The notes below the pieces were generated by a model that had not been told where the DNA came from, ran no database searches, and saw nothing but the letters and a program-made list of their open reading frames with translations. DNA of 64,000 nucleotides from Schistocephalus solidus (Eukaryota > Platyhelminthes > Cestoda > Diphyllobothriidea > Diphyllobothriidae), in assembly GCA_017591395.1 (NCBI GenBank), contig WEDG01005101.1, positions 18,387 to 82,386 on the forward strand, given 5' to 3'. Below are positions 43,777-54,892 of the stretch, one piece after another. A program made the position numbers and the translations under genes. Numbering within the stretch: position 1 is the first letter of the stretch; every line of letters starts with the position of its first letter.

Positions 43777-43859
43777 AAAAAAAATTGCGGCGCGGGCGGG
43801 TCTGGAACCCATGTCGCAGATTCATACGTCGACGAACATAACCACTGCGCTACATCCTC
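43777..43859 (-). ncRNA. tRNA-like Pol III unit with A box, B box and T8 terminator
   Basis: Minus strand: A box TAGCGCAGTGG (43852-43842), B box GGTTCCAGACC (43809-43799) at the canonical 43-nt spacing, a T-arm GGG-TTCCAGA-CCC with a 7-nt loop, and a T8 run at 43784-43777 that would terminate Pol III. The acceptor strands do not pair and the D stem is poor, so this is a tRNA pseudogene or SINE head rather than a working tRNA. Confidence 0.5.
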
Positions 43860-43968
43860 AGGACAATATGGAAAACAAAATTGTATCCAAACAAAAAAAT
43901 ATGACAAAGACAGATATTCTGTTACCACTTCTCCTCATGCCAAGTGGGCAAAAAGCCTGTGAACACTC

Positions 43969-46185
43969 ATGAATATCACCTACGAGGACGAAAAGTGCAT
44001 GGGGTGTTTAAATCTCTTGCAGAAATTCTTATCGATGGAGAAAGAGATAAGTAACTTAAAACAAGAAATGGCCGATCTCAAAGAGAAGGTTCAAAGTTCA
44101 CCCGAAAAAAAACACCCGTAGCAATGAGAATTCCAACCAAAGAAATAACATATGCAAATACTGCTTCCTCAAGAATACCTCATGTAGAGCTTAAATAAAT
44201 TGCGTCTACAGAGCTTCAAAAGGGAGATCAAACCAGCTCATGCACCTTACTAGTGTCATCGAGCTTAGATAGAAGCAGAAATGTGCTGGATACACAAACA
44301 TATGCGGCATCGTCGCTGAATGATACAAAAAAGGGTGAAGTAAAAAAGCACGTTGAATTTGAAGCACCTAAGACGAAGAATTCGAAGTCGAAAAGGGCCA
44401 AGAAGCTTTCACAAAAAAGTGGTTTGAACTCCGGAAAAAGCTCGTTCTTACCGATAGATGCTCAAGTGCAATCCTCTGTTGGTAATACAAGAGCAAGTGG
44501 AGGACCAATTGGCAAAGTTTCCAAAAGGGGTTTGCCATTAACTTTAGGAATAGTTGCTCATACTGACGCAAATAACATCGTCGACCAGAGTAGCATTCTT
44601 CCTAATACTGATGCTCTATCAACAAATCTGAACTCAAAGTCACCAAACATACATTTCGACTAAAAACGCAATCTCGTTATTAAAGGGGTTCCCGAGTCCA
44701 CTTCTCTGATTGCAAAGGAAAGGGTAGAACATGACCTCAGTCTTTTCCGAGAATACTCATTATCGATTCTTCGAGGTGGCGAATGCGTAAAAGTGCACAT
44801 AGCATTTCGTTTAGGAAAAGCGGATGTTTCACATGAACGATCATCACCAAGGCCTCTTAAAATCATTCTTGAAAATGATGTTTAGGCTTCACGCCTCCTA
44901 GAACGGAGAACAGCTCTCCGTTGCTCACACAGGGATGTGTTTTTTCAGCCGGATTACAAACCCAAGGAAAGGTACAAAATGAGGATGCTGAGAGCAGAAA
45001 TAAAGAGGAGGACCGAGCAGGGGGAAAGATGGCTCCAAATAAAGGACGGGGAAATAAAATTGATAAAGAGGTCTTTCTTATGGCAGACCCCGTGCATAAT
45101 CAAGGTGGATTCTTGCCAAGACGGAGGACACTAAACACGATGTACCCAACTGTACAGAGCTTGAATAATAAAAAAGGCGCTCCAGAACTCGGATGACGAC
45201 CACTCATCAGAACTCAGCGTCGGCGAAATGGACACCAGTTCATCTCGGTAAACAATGACAGACTCTAGTATTCAATCGCGCGAAATTTGCAGAAGTCTAT
45301 ATGGAGGAGTTACCCAGTCTAAATTGAGATGTTTGTATACCAATGCTCAGAGTCTCCTATCGAAAGTAGATGAACTCAAAGCATTAGTATCAGACCGCAC
45401 CCCCGATATCATTGCGATTACGGAAACGTGGCTCAAAGCCGAAATCGCGGATAGCGAGGTTACGATAGATTGATACCAACTTTTTCTTAAAGACCGAGAA
45501 AATCGAAAGGGAGGAGGAGTGGCCATATATGTTAGGACAGGAATCTCGGCAGTCGAACGAGCACACTCCATCTTCCCTGAATATGAATTTCTCTGGATAA
45601 AGATTAAAAAGGATTGTTCACAGAACCAACAATTCTTGACGATCTACAGACCACCGAACATTACAAGTGCAGCTGATGAGTCCCTCCTCCATTTGCTCAA
45701 GGAAGTAGCGAGTCACCAGGAGGTGCTTATTGCTGGAGATTTCAATGCACCTTTAGAAGACTGGGTTAATCTGCCAGTCGATGGGGCCCCAACTTCCTTC
45801 GGCCACAAACTAATGGTCTCACTCTCGACCAACCTCTGGTACAGAAGGTTAACATACCAACGAGATTAAGAGAGAACCAGAGAGCAAATTGCCTGCACCT
45901 TGTATTTACGAAGGACTTCTCTTGCATTGATGAAGTGTATTCTATTGCACCCCTCGGTAAGAGTGACCATAGTACGCTGATGTTGGATTACTCACTTTAT
46001 TCTCAGCGCCAGAATGGAACGGAATGCAAGCGGAATATATGGAAGGCTGATTTTAACGCGATGAGGAAAGAACTGATGTATATTAGGTGGGATTGTTTGC
46101 TTAAAGGGAATCCAGAAGATGACTGGCGATCATTTAAGACAGTCTCACTTGATCTTATTGAACGCTTTTGTCTAGTGAAGGTGCA
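43969..46185 (+). mobile_element. Group B element B2, 3' part replaced by an insertion
   Basis: ORF1-like region starts NITYEDEKCMGCLNLLQKF with coiled coil (MEKEISNLKQEMADLKEK) and, after stops, reaches RNLVIKGVPEST, RPLKIILENDV, HRDVFFQPDYKPKERYKM. The endonuclease follows (LRCLYTNAQSLLSKVDEL, DIIAITETWLKAE, KGGGVAIYVRTG, TIYRPPNITS, VLIAGDFNAP, LGKSDHSTLM) with one stop and one frameshift. Sequence ends in the EN-RT linker where element B1 has inserted in the opposite direction. Confidence 0.88.
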
Positions 46186-46369
46186 AAAAAGAATTCAATT
46201 CAATTCAATTCAATTTATTGAGGGAAATAGGCATGGGCCTTTGAGTACCCTATTTGTAACGTAAAATTAAGTGTGGTATACAGAGAAACCGTGTGGGTTG
46301 CATAGGTACAAAAGGCGGTCATAAAATATGACAAGAGGTGCACGAATCTCGAGGGTTAAGATAAATTAC

Positions 46370-48175
46370 TCATCGCTCAGGCTCGTTGCGGAACATAAAA
46401 CTGTCAAGGTTCCTTTTAAAGCTTTCCAGCGATGGTGACATCACAACGTCTTCAGGGAGGGCATTCCATGGTTTAACCACTCTGACATAGAAGGAGAACT
46501 TGCGCACATCCAGTCTCGCCTGCTGGACACGCAGTTTCAATGGGTGACCTCGGAGATGGGTCGTGGTGGCAAATTCAAAGAAGTCAGAGAATTCCAGGCA
46601 AAAATCCAATCCCTTCACAATGCAGAATGTCTGCAGGAGATCACCACGCATTTGCCTATAACTCAAAGGGAACAGATTAAGATTCATTAGGTGGGTTGGA
46701 TATGGCAAGGAGCTTTGACTTCTAACCATTTTTGGTGGCTTTCCTCTGTACTCTTTTCGAGGCAGTTCTGATCTTGAACTGTCCAGGGTTTTAAGGCGTG
46801 CATAGCATATTCCAAATGCGGCCTAATGAATGTTCCAAAGGTCTTAGCGAAAAGATCTTCATCGAAATCCAAAAAGGCTCTTCTGATGGCATGCAACACC
46901 GAAATTGCGCTCTTCGCCACTTTCGAGCAGTGAGACGATGGTTTTAAGGTGGTGGTCGTCAGCACACCAAGGTCCTTTTGGGTTTCCACGTCTTTTAAGG
47001 CTTCACCGTTGAGAAAGTAACTTCTACTTTCGGCAGATCCAGATGGGTTGCCTAAGCGAAGTATTGTACACTTATCGACGTTGAACCGCAAAAGCCAATG
47101 ATTCGACCACTCCTCCAACCGAGTTAGGTTGAGCTGCAGTTTATCTTCGTCAGCAGGGCTCTGGATTACATTCCAGATTTTACTGTCATCGGCAAACATT
47201 GCTGCTTCACAGTCGAGATTTTTGACACAATCGTTCACGTATATTAAAAACAGTATTGGCCCTAGTACTGAACCCTGAGGAATCCCACTCTCGACCGCAG
47301 CAGAACTTGACCTCTCTTGGCCGATGCACACAACCTGGCGCCGACCCACGAGGAAGTTTTCGATCCACTTGAGGAGGTTAACTCTGATTCCAATTCTTTC
47401 TAGCTTGTACAGCAGTCTCTCGTGCGGCACAGTATCGAAGGCCTTTTGAAAGTCAATGAAGGCAATGTGAACCGCGTATCTATCTTCAAGTGCTTGGGTC
47501 CACCTCTGGAGCGAATACAGCAAATTCGTTGTGCATGATCTTCCTTTTCTGAACCCGTGTTGACAGCTTGATAACAAATTATGAGTCTCTAGGAATTTCA
47601 CCAATTCGCTCTTGATGATCCTTTCCATAATCTTGCCAAGGATGCATGTCAAGCTTATGGGCCTGTAGTTTGTCACTGACGCCCGGCTACCACTTTTGTA
47701 CAAGGGAGTTATATGTGCCAGCTTCCAATCGAAAGGAAGTGTTCCGGAGTCAAAGGACTTTTGAAAGAGCACTGACAAAGGTGCGGAAAGTTCATTGGCG
47801 AGTTCTTTCAGAAGCTTGGGTGGAAGCTCGTCTGGTCCTGGGGATTTCGACTCTTTTAGTTCTTTTTAATTCCTTTTGGATCAGAAATTCTGAGAAAAGT
47901 ATGTGGCTAATGCTTGCAGTCGGCGGGTTATCCACTGAGGGACGAAGGAATCTTGCCTCGTTTGTGAAGACTGAGCGGTAGAACTGTGAAAAGTACTCGG
48001 CTTTTTCCCTGTTTTCAGAAATTTCGACGCCCACGGCAGTCTTAATCAGCGGTATTTGATGTTTATTCCTTGTACATCTACGGAGGTAACTGTAGACTAA
48101 CTTTGGATTCTGCGTTGCCTTTTGCAGCAAAGTCTTCTCAAATTCTCTTCGCGTTTTAAGAATAAGGCTTCTCAT
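46370..48175 (-). pseudogene. B1 reverse transcriptase
   Basis: A 363-codon frame (46687-47778) contains WKLAHITPLYKSGSRASV, CQHGFRKGRSCTTNLLYS, FIDFQKAFDTVPHERLLY, ESGIPQGSVLGPILFLIYVN and MFADDSKIWNVI, then thumb QKDLGVLTTTTLKPSSHC. All catalytic Asp residues are intact. Frameshifts near 47870 (block 1, KESKSPGPDELP) and near 46700 separate the N-terminal linker and the C-terminal LRGDLLQTFCIV region. Only a few lesions separate this from an intact domain. Confidence 0.93.
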
Positions 48176-48215
48176 TTTGTTTCTCTGTGCTTTTATACTT
48201 ATTAAAATAGGCGAC

Positions 48216-49200
48216 TTAGATTAGACTCGCAATATTTTTCTCCACAACTTGTGCTTCCTGTTTATTTCCCCTTTTTAAGTTGCTGTCTAGCCACCCAGGA
48301 CGCTTGCTGTGATGGACACTCGTTAGCGGGCAGTGGTTGTCAATAAGTTGCAGAAGAACATTTCGGAAGGACTCCCAATCTTCGTTTACGGTGCTCGAAA
48401 ACATGGAGGTCCAGTTGATGTCTGTTAAATCTGCTCGCATCTGATAAAAGTTTCCTCGCCAAACGTTACGCCGTTTTTCCTCTATAGCAGGCGCAACGGA
48501 GAATAAGGAGTAGTCCCACATAAGCCCCACATGATCACTACGACCGAGCGGAGGCATTGAAATAATCTCGTCAATGCTGCCTGATGTTTTCGTGAAAACC
48601 AGGTCAAGACAGTTAGCCCTTTGTCCTTCACGTGTTCTGGTGGGGAAAGGGACATGCTGTGTGAGGAGTGCATTCAAGGTCTTATTCAGAAAACCATAAT
48701 CAAAAGTCGATTTCGGGCATGATGATTTAACAGTGCTCCAGTTAATTCCTGGTGCGTTGAAGTCACCCATAATCATGACTTTAGGTCGACTGGAGAAATT
48801 TTCTTATTGTTCCAAAAGTGAGTGTCCACGACTCGGTCTATCCTAGGTGGCCGATAGACAATGAGGACATCTAGACATGGAGAGCCAAGAGCCTTGATGT
48901 TCAACCATATGGCTTCCGTGCTGCACGCAAACTTGCTCGTCTTGTCAGACACTATTAGCACGTCTTTCACATACACAATTATTCCACCACCCTGTCGGTT
49001 TTCTCTGTCCCTCCGATATATATGGTACCCAGACAATGTTATTTCGCTATCTCGAATACTGCCCGACAGCCAGGTTTCGGTTACTGCTATCACATCCGGA
49101 GATACTTCGGCAAGGCAAATTTGTAACTCATCAAGTTTGATAAAAGGCTTTGCGCATTTGTATACAAGCACTTCAATTTTGCGCCAACCAAATTTCCTGT
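48216..49200 (-). pseudogene. B1 AP-endonuclease
   Basis: DVIAVTETWLSGSI, RQGGGIIVYVKD, EAIWLNIKA and VLIVYRPPRID in one frame; then a frameshift and a stop near 48810; then MIMGDFNAPGINW, NCLDLVFTKTSG and LGRSDHVGLMWDYS in a 186-codon frame that continues into the linker HHSKRPGWLDSNLKRGN. All catalytic motifs are recognisable. Confidence 0.92.
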
Positions 49201-49439
49201 TGCGTTTGTCAATTTTATGGGCCCAACTGCGTCTCCTCTAATGTCAAGGTCGTATGTTTTTTCCGTTTCTTGATGATTTTCGGTAAGTCTGGTTTCTTTA
49301 GTGAGAACGCTGGGCGTTACGGAATCAGTTCTGACATCTCTTTGGAGTTAGTGAGGTGGCTGCCGTTGTCCTCAGAACAATCGGTTGGTTCAATGGAAAA
49401 TTCGTATTCTTCCGAACTACCTTCCCCTTGAAAATAGCC

Positions 49440-50515
49440 AGATTGTGTTCGCCAGCCTTCAGTCTTGATTGTAGTTCCAAGACAAGTTCCCGGCGTTTCA
49501 GCCTCTCCGCAGGGGAGTAGTCCGGTTGAAAAAAACCTCTTTATGCGAGTGACGTAGGTTAGTTTTTTTTTGATAGGATCGCCTTGATTTGGTCTTTGCT
49601 CTCTAGCATTATTTTCAGAGGTCGCGGTCGCGGCGTTCCTAGGCTGTCTTCAAACTTTTTGCCGATCCGGAATGCTTAAATAACTTTTACTTCCACGCCC
49701 GGTGGGAGCAACTGGTTTAGGAGGCCATTAAACGAAGCAAGGTCTTGGGCGACACGGTCTTCTGGTCGGACTGCAGTTGACTCATGCAAACCCTGAATAA
49801 CTAAACACTGTTGTCGATCCTGGTGCTTGGAATTTTCGCTTCCTCCTAAGTTCTCCTTAGGGGCACGAGAACGGTTTACAGAGCTCTCGTTGGGATTAAG
49901 TCTACCTCTGACCATACTCTCATCTGAAGGCTTAAATGAATCCATCAGAGTTGATTGTGACTTTGTCCTCCTGTTGTGGTGTTTCCCCATTGCAGCTTGC
50001 CACGCGTTTGTTTCTTCGGATTCAACTACGGGCTCTTTATAACACCCAAGATAGCAGGATGAGATTTGTGGTTTGCTCTGGTCGTCGTCCGTAGGATTCA
50101 GAGACTGTGCTCCTGTTATCCGGTCGTTATGGGTAATCGCGTCCGAACATTGTGAGCTGTAACCAGTTGTAGTTTTTGATACTTTTCGGGCTTTAGTCAA
50201 TGCCTTTTTAACTGGAATATTGCTAAGCGTATTTCGTCGAGTAATGTTATCTTGCAAGAGCTTCCTTAAGTCTGCAAGCTCATTTTCCAGTTTTTGAACT
50301 CTTAGTAAAATATAAGAACATCCAACGCAAGATTCGTCCTCGTAGTCAACGGATTTGGCTGCCATTACGCTTTTTGCGCGCTTTGCTGGTTTTTGGTTAC
50401 AAGTATAAACTGATTGAGTGCCAGTCGTGGATGTCGAAGACAGCTCAACAGGCTTTCCTTTAAAGGAAGTTCCGTGACTGGTTCTGTTGCTAGCAAACAA
50501 TTGTTTTGAGTCCAT
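49440..50515 (-). CDS. B1 ORF1-like protein (intact N-terminal 279 codons)
   Basis: Frame 49676-50515 starts MDSKQLFASNRTSHG and contains VDYEDESCVGCSYILLRVQK followed by a leucine heptad stretch (LENELADLRKLL), a long S/T/N-rich linker, and CLVIQGLHESTAVRPEDR, the start of the C-terminal domain. After a stop at about 49676 the domain continues AFRIGKKFED, RPRPLKIMLESKDQ, RGFFQPDYSPAERLKR in degraded form. The CxxC, coiled coil and C-terminal domain are in the same order as in group C. Probable role: RNA-binding chaperone of the retroelement particle, by analogy with other ORF1 proteins. Confidence 0.75.
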
Positions 50516-50700
50516 AAATGTTAAAACACTGCGTAAAAGTATGTTCTCCTTTGAGCGTATAACGTAAATTTCCGACTGGCTTTGGAGTATGGCGAGTATT
50601 TAATGCAATATGAGCAAAAATGTTTATACTTGTTCAAAAACGCTTTTGAACAATACTATAAACGGTATGAAGGTTATTCAGGAACGACTCAGCCGTTCGG

Positions 50701-51040
50701 AGATGTCGAAGGTCCTGGATAACTTCAGATCTTCACGAGGTTGTACACGTTTGGTTCCCTGAGTGGTTCTCAGTTTTTATTGGTGCAGAGCCTGCGCAGT
50801 CAACTTGAATAAGATGATAAACAAATTCCAAATTGATCCGTTTTATGACGAATTTCGGCACAAGAAAGAATTCCAGATGAGCAGGAAGCAAGTAAGTACA
50901 TGCAGTTGAAACAGTATTGTCCGGATCAGTCCTAGTGAAGTGGTAACGAAGATCAAATTGTCCAAGTTGGAGAGCAAATAATTGGTGGTTATTTGCACAC
51001 GACCTCGCAGCACACCACCTGGTTAACAAGAAAACTTAAC
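50701..51040. other. Stretch without recognised gene
   Basis: A 98-codon minus-strand frame (50733-51029) has no recognised motif. It may be the distal leader of B1 or a scrap between B1 and B3. Confidence 0.4.
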
Positions 51041-53125
51041 AGGCAGCTAAAGAAGTAGAATAAAAAATGGAAAGTATTTAGGCAAACAGGGTCAGCAGAG
51101 CATCTCAAAGAATTTCGTCATCAAAGAAACGCTGTAAAAAGAATGATTCGTCAAGCAAGGAAGAACTTTGAATCAAGAATTATTCAATAGGCTGAATATA
51201 AACCAAAAATTTTATTCCATTATATCAATAGCCGACTAAAAAACAAGGACCCAATAGCAGTACTCATGGATGAGAATGGTGTTGAAGTCATTGAAAATTG
51301 CGACAAAGCCGAGTATTTAGGTCGGTTTTTGCCTCAGTTTTCACTAGAGAACCAGAACTTCAGCTTGACCACGTCAACAGTGCTGTTATAGACGCCGGTA
51401 CAGTGCTTGAATATATAATCTTCCAGGAACCTCTCGTGGAACTAGAACTGCGAAATTTGAAAGAAGCGAAGTCATCTGGTCCGGATGATATACCGGCGAA
51501 CTTCTTGAAAGAACTGGCCAGTGAACTGTCCAAACCACTAGCGCATATATTCAGTTCGTCATTTGAATCAGGGAAACTGCCATCCGAATGGAAGGCAGCA
51601 AATATATACCCGATATACAAGAGTGGTGCTCGATCTAATGTCAACAATTATCGGCCTGTTAGCCCTACCTCCATTTGCTGTAAAATAATGGAATCAATAA
51701 TCAAGAAGGCAACCATGAAGTTCCTTGAGCAAAACCAATTACTCTCAGATCTCCAGCATGGCTTCAGACAGAATCGCTCCTGTCTTTCTAGTTTATTACT
51801 CTCCACAGAGCAGTGGACTCGTGCACTGGACGAAAATGGTAGGGTTGACGTCATAAACACTGATTTCAAGAAGGCGTTTGACAGTGTCCCACACAAACTT
51901 CTCATCTACAAATTATCTGAAATCGGCATAAGAGGAATGTTGCTGACATGGATCGCAGACTTTCTTACAGATAGATTGCAAACTGTGTGCGACTGTACCT
52001 TGAAGTCAACACCTACTCCGGTTCTTAGTGGTGTCCCCCGAGGCTCGGTAGTAGGGCCGTTACTCTTCGTAGTGTACATTAACGACTGTGTCAACGATCT
52101 GGATTGCAGCGCCATCATGTTTGCAGATGATGTTAAATTGTGGAGGGTCATTAGATCTGATTTCAATAGGCACGCACTTCAAGAGGATCTCAACCGTCTT
52201 AGCAGCTGGTCTGCTCACTTGCTCTTAAATTTAACGTTGGGAAGTGTGTGGTCCTAAGACTGCGTACCAGAAGGACCAGTGAGGAGGATGATTCCTACCA
52301 ATACATTATCAATGGGCAGCCCCTTTCAATTGTTGAGGAACAGAAGGACCTCGGTGTTCTAATACACTCCTCACTTAAACCATCTTCACAGTGTTTAAAG
52401 GCAGCAAACGCGCTACACATGTCTTATTTGCGCTCAGACGTGGGTTTGTGTAGATTGATAAGGAACTCTTCCGAAAAACCTACGAAGTATTTGTTCGATC
52501 TCACTTTGAATATGCCATCCAGGTCTGGCGTCCGTGGTTTAAGAAGGATTATCTACAGCTGGAACGAGTGCAGGCGAGGGCTACGAAGATGGTCAAGAAT
52601 CTTAGTAATCTGCCTTACGAAGCCAGACTGGTTGAACTTGATTTGTTTCCTCTAAATGACAGGCAACTACGCGGTGGCCTCATCCAAACATACCGGATTG
52701 TCAGAGGCCGCGATTGTGCCCTAGAATTTGCTGACTTCTTCGAATTGGGTGGGACGGAACATCTGTAAGGTCATCCCTTTAAACTGCAGAGGAAGTTTGT
52801 CCACACGGAAGTCCGTCGGAACGCCTTTTCGCAGAGGGTCGTTGGAGTATGGAACGGACTCCCTGACGAGGTGGTCCTTGCAGAAACTGTTGACGCATTT
52901 AAATTCAAACTAGATACTCATTTTCTGAGAAACTATTGTCAATATAATGAAGATTGTATAAACAGTGGCAGGTTGCGCCTGGCCCACACATATCGATGAC
53001 CCTTCGTTTTCATTTGGCAGATATATCACTGTAAACATTTCAACTATTGACATTTTTGCATGTGAAAAGGGAGCTCAAGGGTGAAAGCCTTCTTCCCTTA
53101 ATAAAGTAACTTTTAAAGTGACTTA
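51041..53125 (+). mobile_element. Group B element B3, 5' truncated in the EN-RT linker
   Basis: Plus-strand linker (HLKEFRHQRNAVKRMIRQAR), RT and 3' UTR ending CTTCCCTTAATAAA with an AAGG/CCTT hairpin remnant (53077-53091) and a degenerate AAGTGACTT tail. Close in orientation and family to the 19.9-kb copy. It could be the continuation of B2 beyond the B1 insertion, but the sequence at the B1 borders does not prove this. Confidence 0.88.
51298..52913 (+). pseudogene. B3 reverse transcriptase
   Basis: A 319-codon frame has AKSSGPDDIPANFLKEL, WKAANIYPIYKSGARSNV, LQHGFRQNRSCLSSLL, DFKKAFDSVPHKLLIYKL, LSGVPRGSVVGPLLFVVYIN and IMFADDVKLWRVI, with catalytic residues intact. A frameshift near 52235 separates the thumb, itself in two frames: QKDLGVLIHSSLKPSSQC, then YEARLVELDLFPLNDRQLRG and IQTYRIVRGRD. 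Confidence 0.92.
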
Positions 53126-53134
53126 AGTGACTAT

Positions 53135-53462
53135 AGCTTAGTCATGTTTCGTGTAAGGGCGCCACACCTGAAAGCAATATTCCAACAGCGGCCGGAAAAA
53201 TGTTCCAAACACGCGCCAAAATTAACGAAAGACCTCCAGCTTGCGCCTAAGATACACATAGCTTTCTTTGCCATATTCGCACAGTGTGACGATGGTTTGA
53301 GAGTTGGTGTTATCTAAATACCCAAGTCCTTTAGAATATTAACCTCCTGGAGTTGGTGACCACTAATGAAGTACTGGTATTCAAACCTAATCATCCTTCT
53401 GAAAGTAGACCGCAGTCGGATTATGTGGCATTTTTTAAGATAAAGGTTCAGCAACCACTCTC
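53135..53462 (-). pseudogene. Group B-like RT thumb fragment
   Basis: Minus-strand LNLYLKKCHIIRLRSTFRRM, FISGHQLQEVNILKDLG, LKPSSHCANMAKKAM match the thumb of group B with many lesions. Both ends are truncated. Confidence 0.7.
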
Positions 53463-53465
53463 ATT

Positions 53466-53803
53466 CTTAAATTTTGCTGTCCTTTCTTAGGTTTAATGAA
53501 CGAATCTAGCCGTTCAAAAATTGAAATTGTCCAGAAATATTTCACAAAAAATTCCAGTTTCCGACTGTTTTAAATAATTCCTGGTCAACTAGATGCCAGC
53601 GGACTAAGCTAAAATGTTTTGGATCAGGAGACTGGAAGCAGGCTTTAGTATCGTTATTCCACTCAATTCAAGATCAAATCTCCCCAAGCTTTCTATCATT
53701 ACCCCCGTTAGTCTTCCGTATAACCTCAGACATTCTGCACTAATTATATCTCTTCCTGCATTCTTCACATGTAAACGCTCGCTATTCTTTATTTGTAGGT
53801 ATA
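53466..53803 (+). pseudogene. Group A RT C-terminus, left of a Penelope insertion
   Basis: CCPFLGLMNESSRSKIE-type sequence, RRLEAGFSIV, LPYNLRHSALIIS and FTCKRSLFFICRYR. The coding end and 3' UTR resume at 54390 on the other side of the Penelope element. Confidence 0.85.
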
Positions 53804-54389
53804 GAAGAAGACGGGAAGGCGTTCTCTCGGACCAGATTTTTATTTATCCGACATTTCGAACTCTCACGTGAGCCCATCTTCAAAGAATAAAAGACTGTAC
53901 AGCTCATTGCTTAGTTAACTCCAGTCGGTCGAGTATGACCTTCATCAGTGCTATTGATTTGTTTGCGCAGGGCGTGATATGCAGCTAGCAGATCGATATG
54001 TCTTTTGATCGATTCCACGGTCGAGTGCCTCGATTCCTGAAGCAGTCGTTAAATTCGGTTGGCTGACTGGCCCAATATTCTCACGCTGCCAAATTCAAAG
54101 TCGTGCCCGGGCGAGGACGCGTATGCGGTTACCAAGGAGAGTTTATCCTTCCGTCTCACAGCAAGCTCGTGCTCGTGCATTCTCGTGCAAACCCATTTGC
54201 CAGTTTTGCCAACATAATTTATTCTACCACAACGACAGTCTACCCGTTAAATGACGCTGAATATTTTGTTGAGGGGAATCGGGTATTTAGGCTGCATGAG
54301 TTGCCGGTGGATTGGCCCTTCTGCTCTGTGAGCCACACCAATCCCAAATTCGCTCACAAATCGAGCAAATTCTTCTAGATTTAGCTTTT
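53804..54389 (-). mobile_element. Penelope-like element, 5' truncated, GIY-YIG end
   Basis: The minus strand encodes the GIY-YIG endonuclease that distinguishes most Penelope-like elements: CRCGRINYVGKTGKWVCTRM, HEHELAVRRKDKLS, HDFEFGSVRILGQSANRI and RLLQESRHSTVE. The Cys-x-Cys before YVGKTG, the catalytic-type Arg in TRMHEHE and the Glu in LLQES are present; at least two stops interrupt the frame. The RT part is missing. The 3' UTR contains GCTCACGTGAGAGTTCGAAA. The element sits inside a group A copy. Confidence 0.85.
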
Positions 54390-54892
54390 AGGCAATAACT
54401 TACCTATTTAAAATTAGTTCCTTAACGAATCTATCGGCATTCAATCGAAGACTGCACATTTATCTGAACACTGATTCTATTAAACTTTTATTTTCCTCAT
54501 CTTATCGGAGCAGCTTTCTCTATGACTTGGAGAACGGACCCTCGGGAATTTAAGTGACCTTCTTGAAACTATGTTTTGTTCATCCCCGAGTCTCCCGGAA
54601 CCATGATGTCTCCTTATATCACCATTCATTCAAAAGATGAAGTCATTCGGATGTACACAGTCTAAAATGCTGCCGTTTCGATGGATACTTACCATCATCA
54701 GATTTTAATTGTGGATCCAATGATGCTGAGGCCTCAAGTTTATTGGCACCGTTTCGCGAGATTTTGTTTCATGCGCCAAAATGATCAAGAACGATCCATA
54801 TCAACGTTTCTTTATCTCATTCTGAAATGCTACTGCAGTAGTAGCCTACTCTAACCCTTACCTTATTTTCCTTAGCAGTTTTTGTTTCTTGG
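54390..54892 (+). mobile_element. Group A 3' UTR, right of the Penelope insertion
   Basis: AACTTACCTATTTAAAATTAG, CGGCATTCAATCGAAGACTGCACATTTATC and the following 3' UTR match 30.13-30.62 kb. It is cut off after the first T tract of the ENE-like element (GCAGTTTTTGTTTC), where another A copy begins in the opposite direction. Confidence 0.88.

Larger units (their letters stand above)
46186..50700 (-). mobile_element. Group B element B1, near full length
   Basis: Minus-strand copy with 3' tail of AATTC/GAATT repeats at 46190, hairpin AGGC/GCCT (46229-46240), RT, endonuclease, ORF1-like frame and a leader running to about 50700. About 4.5 kb, the longest group B copy here. The 5' boundary is uncertain; a perfect 9-bp hairpin TGTTCAAAA/TTTTGAACA at 50631-50652 lies in the leader. 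It inserted into B2. Confidence 0.9.
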
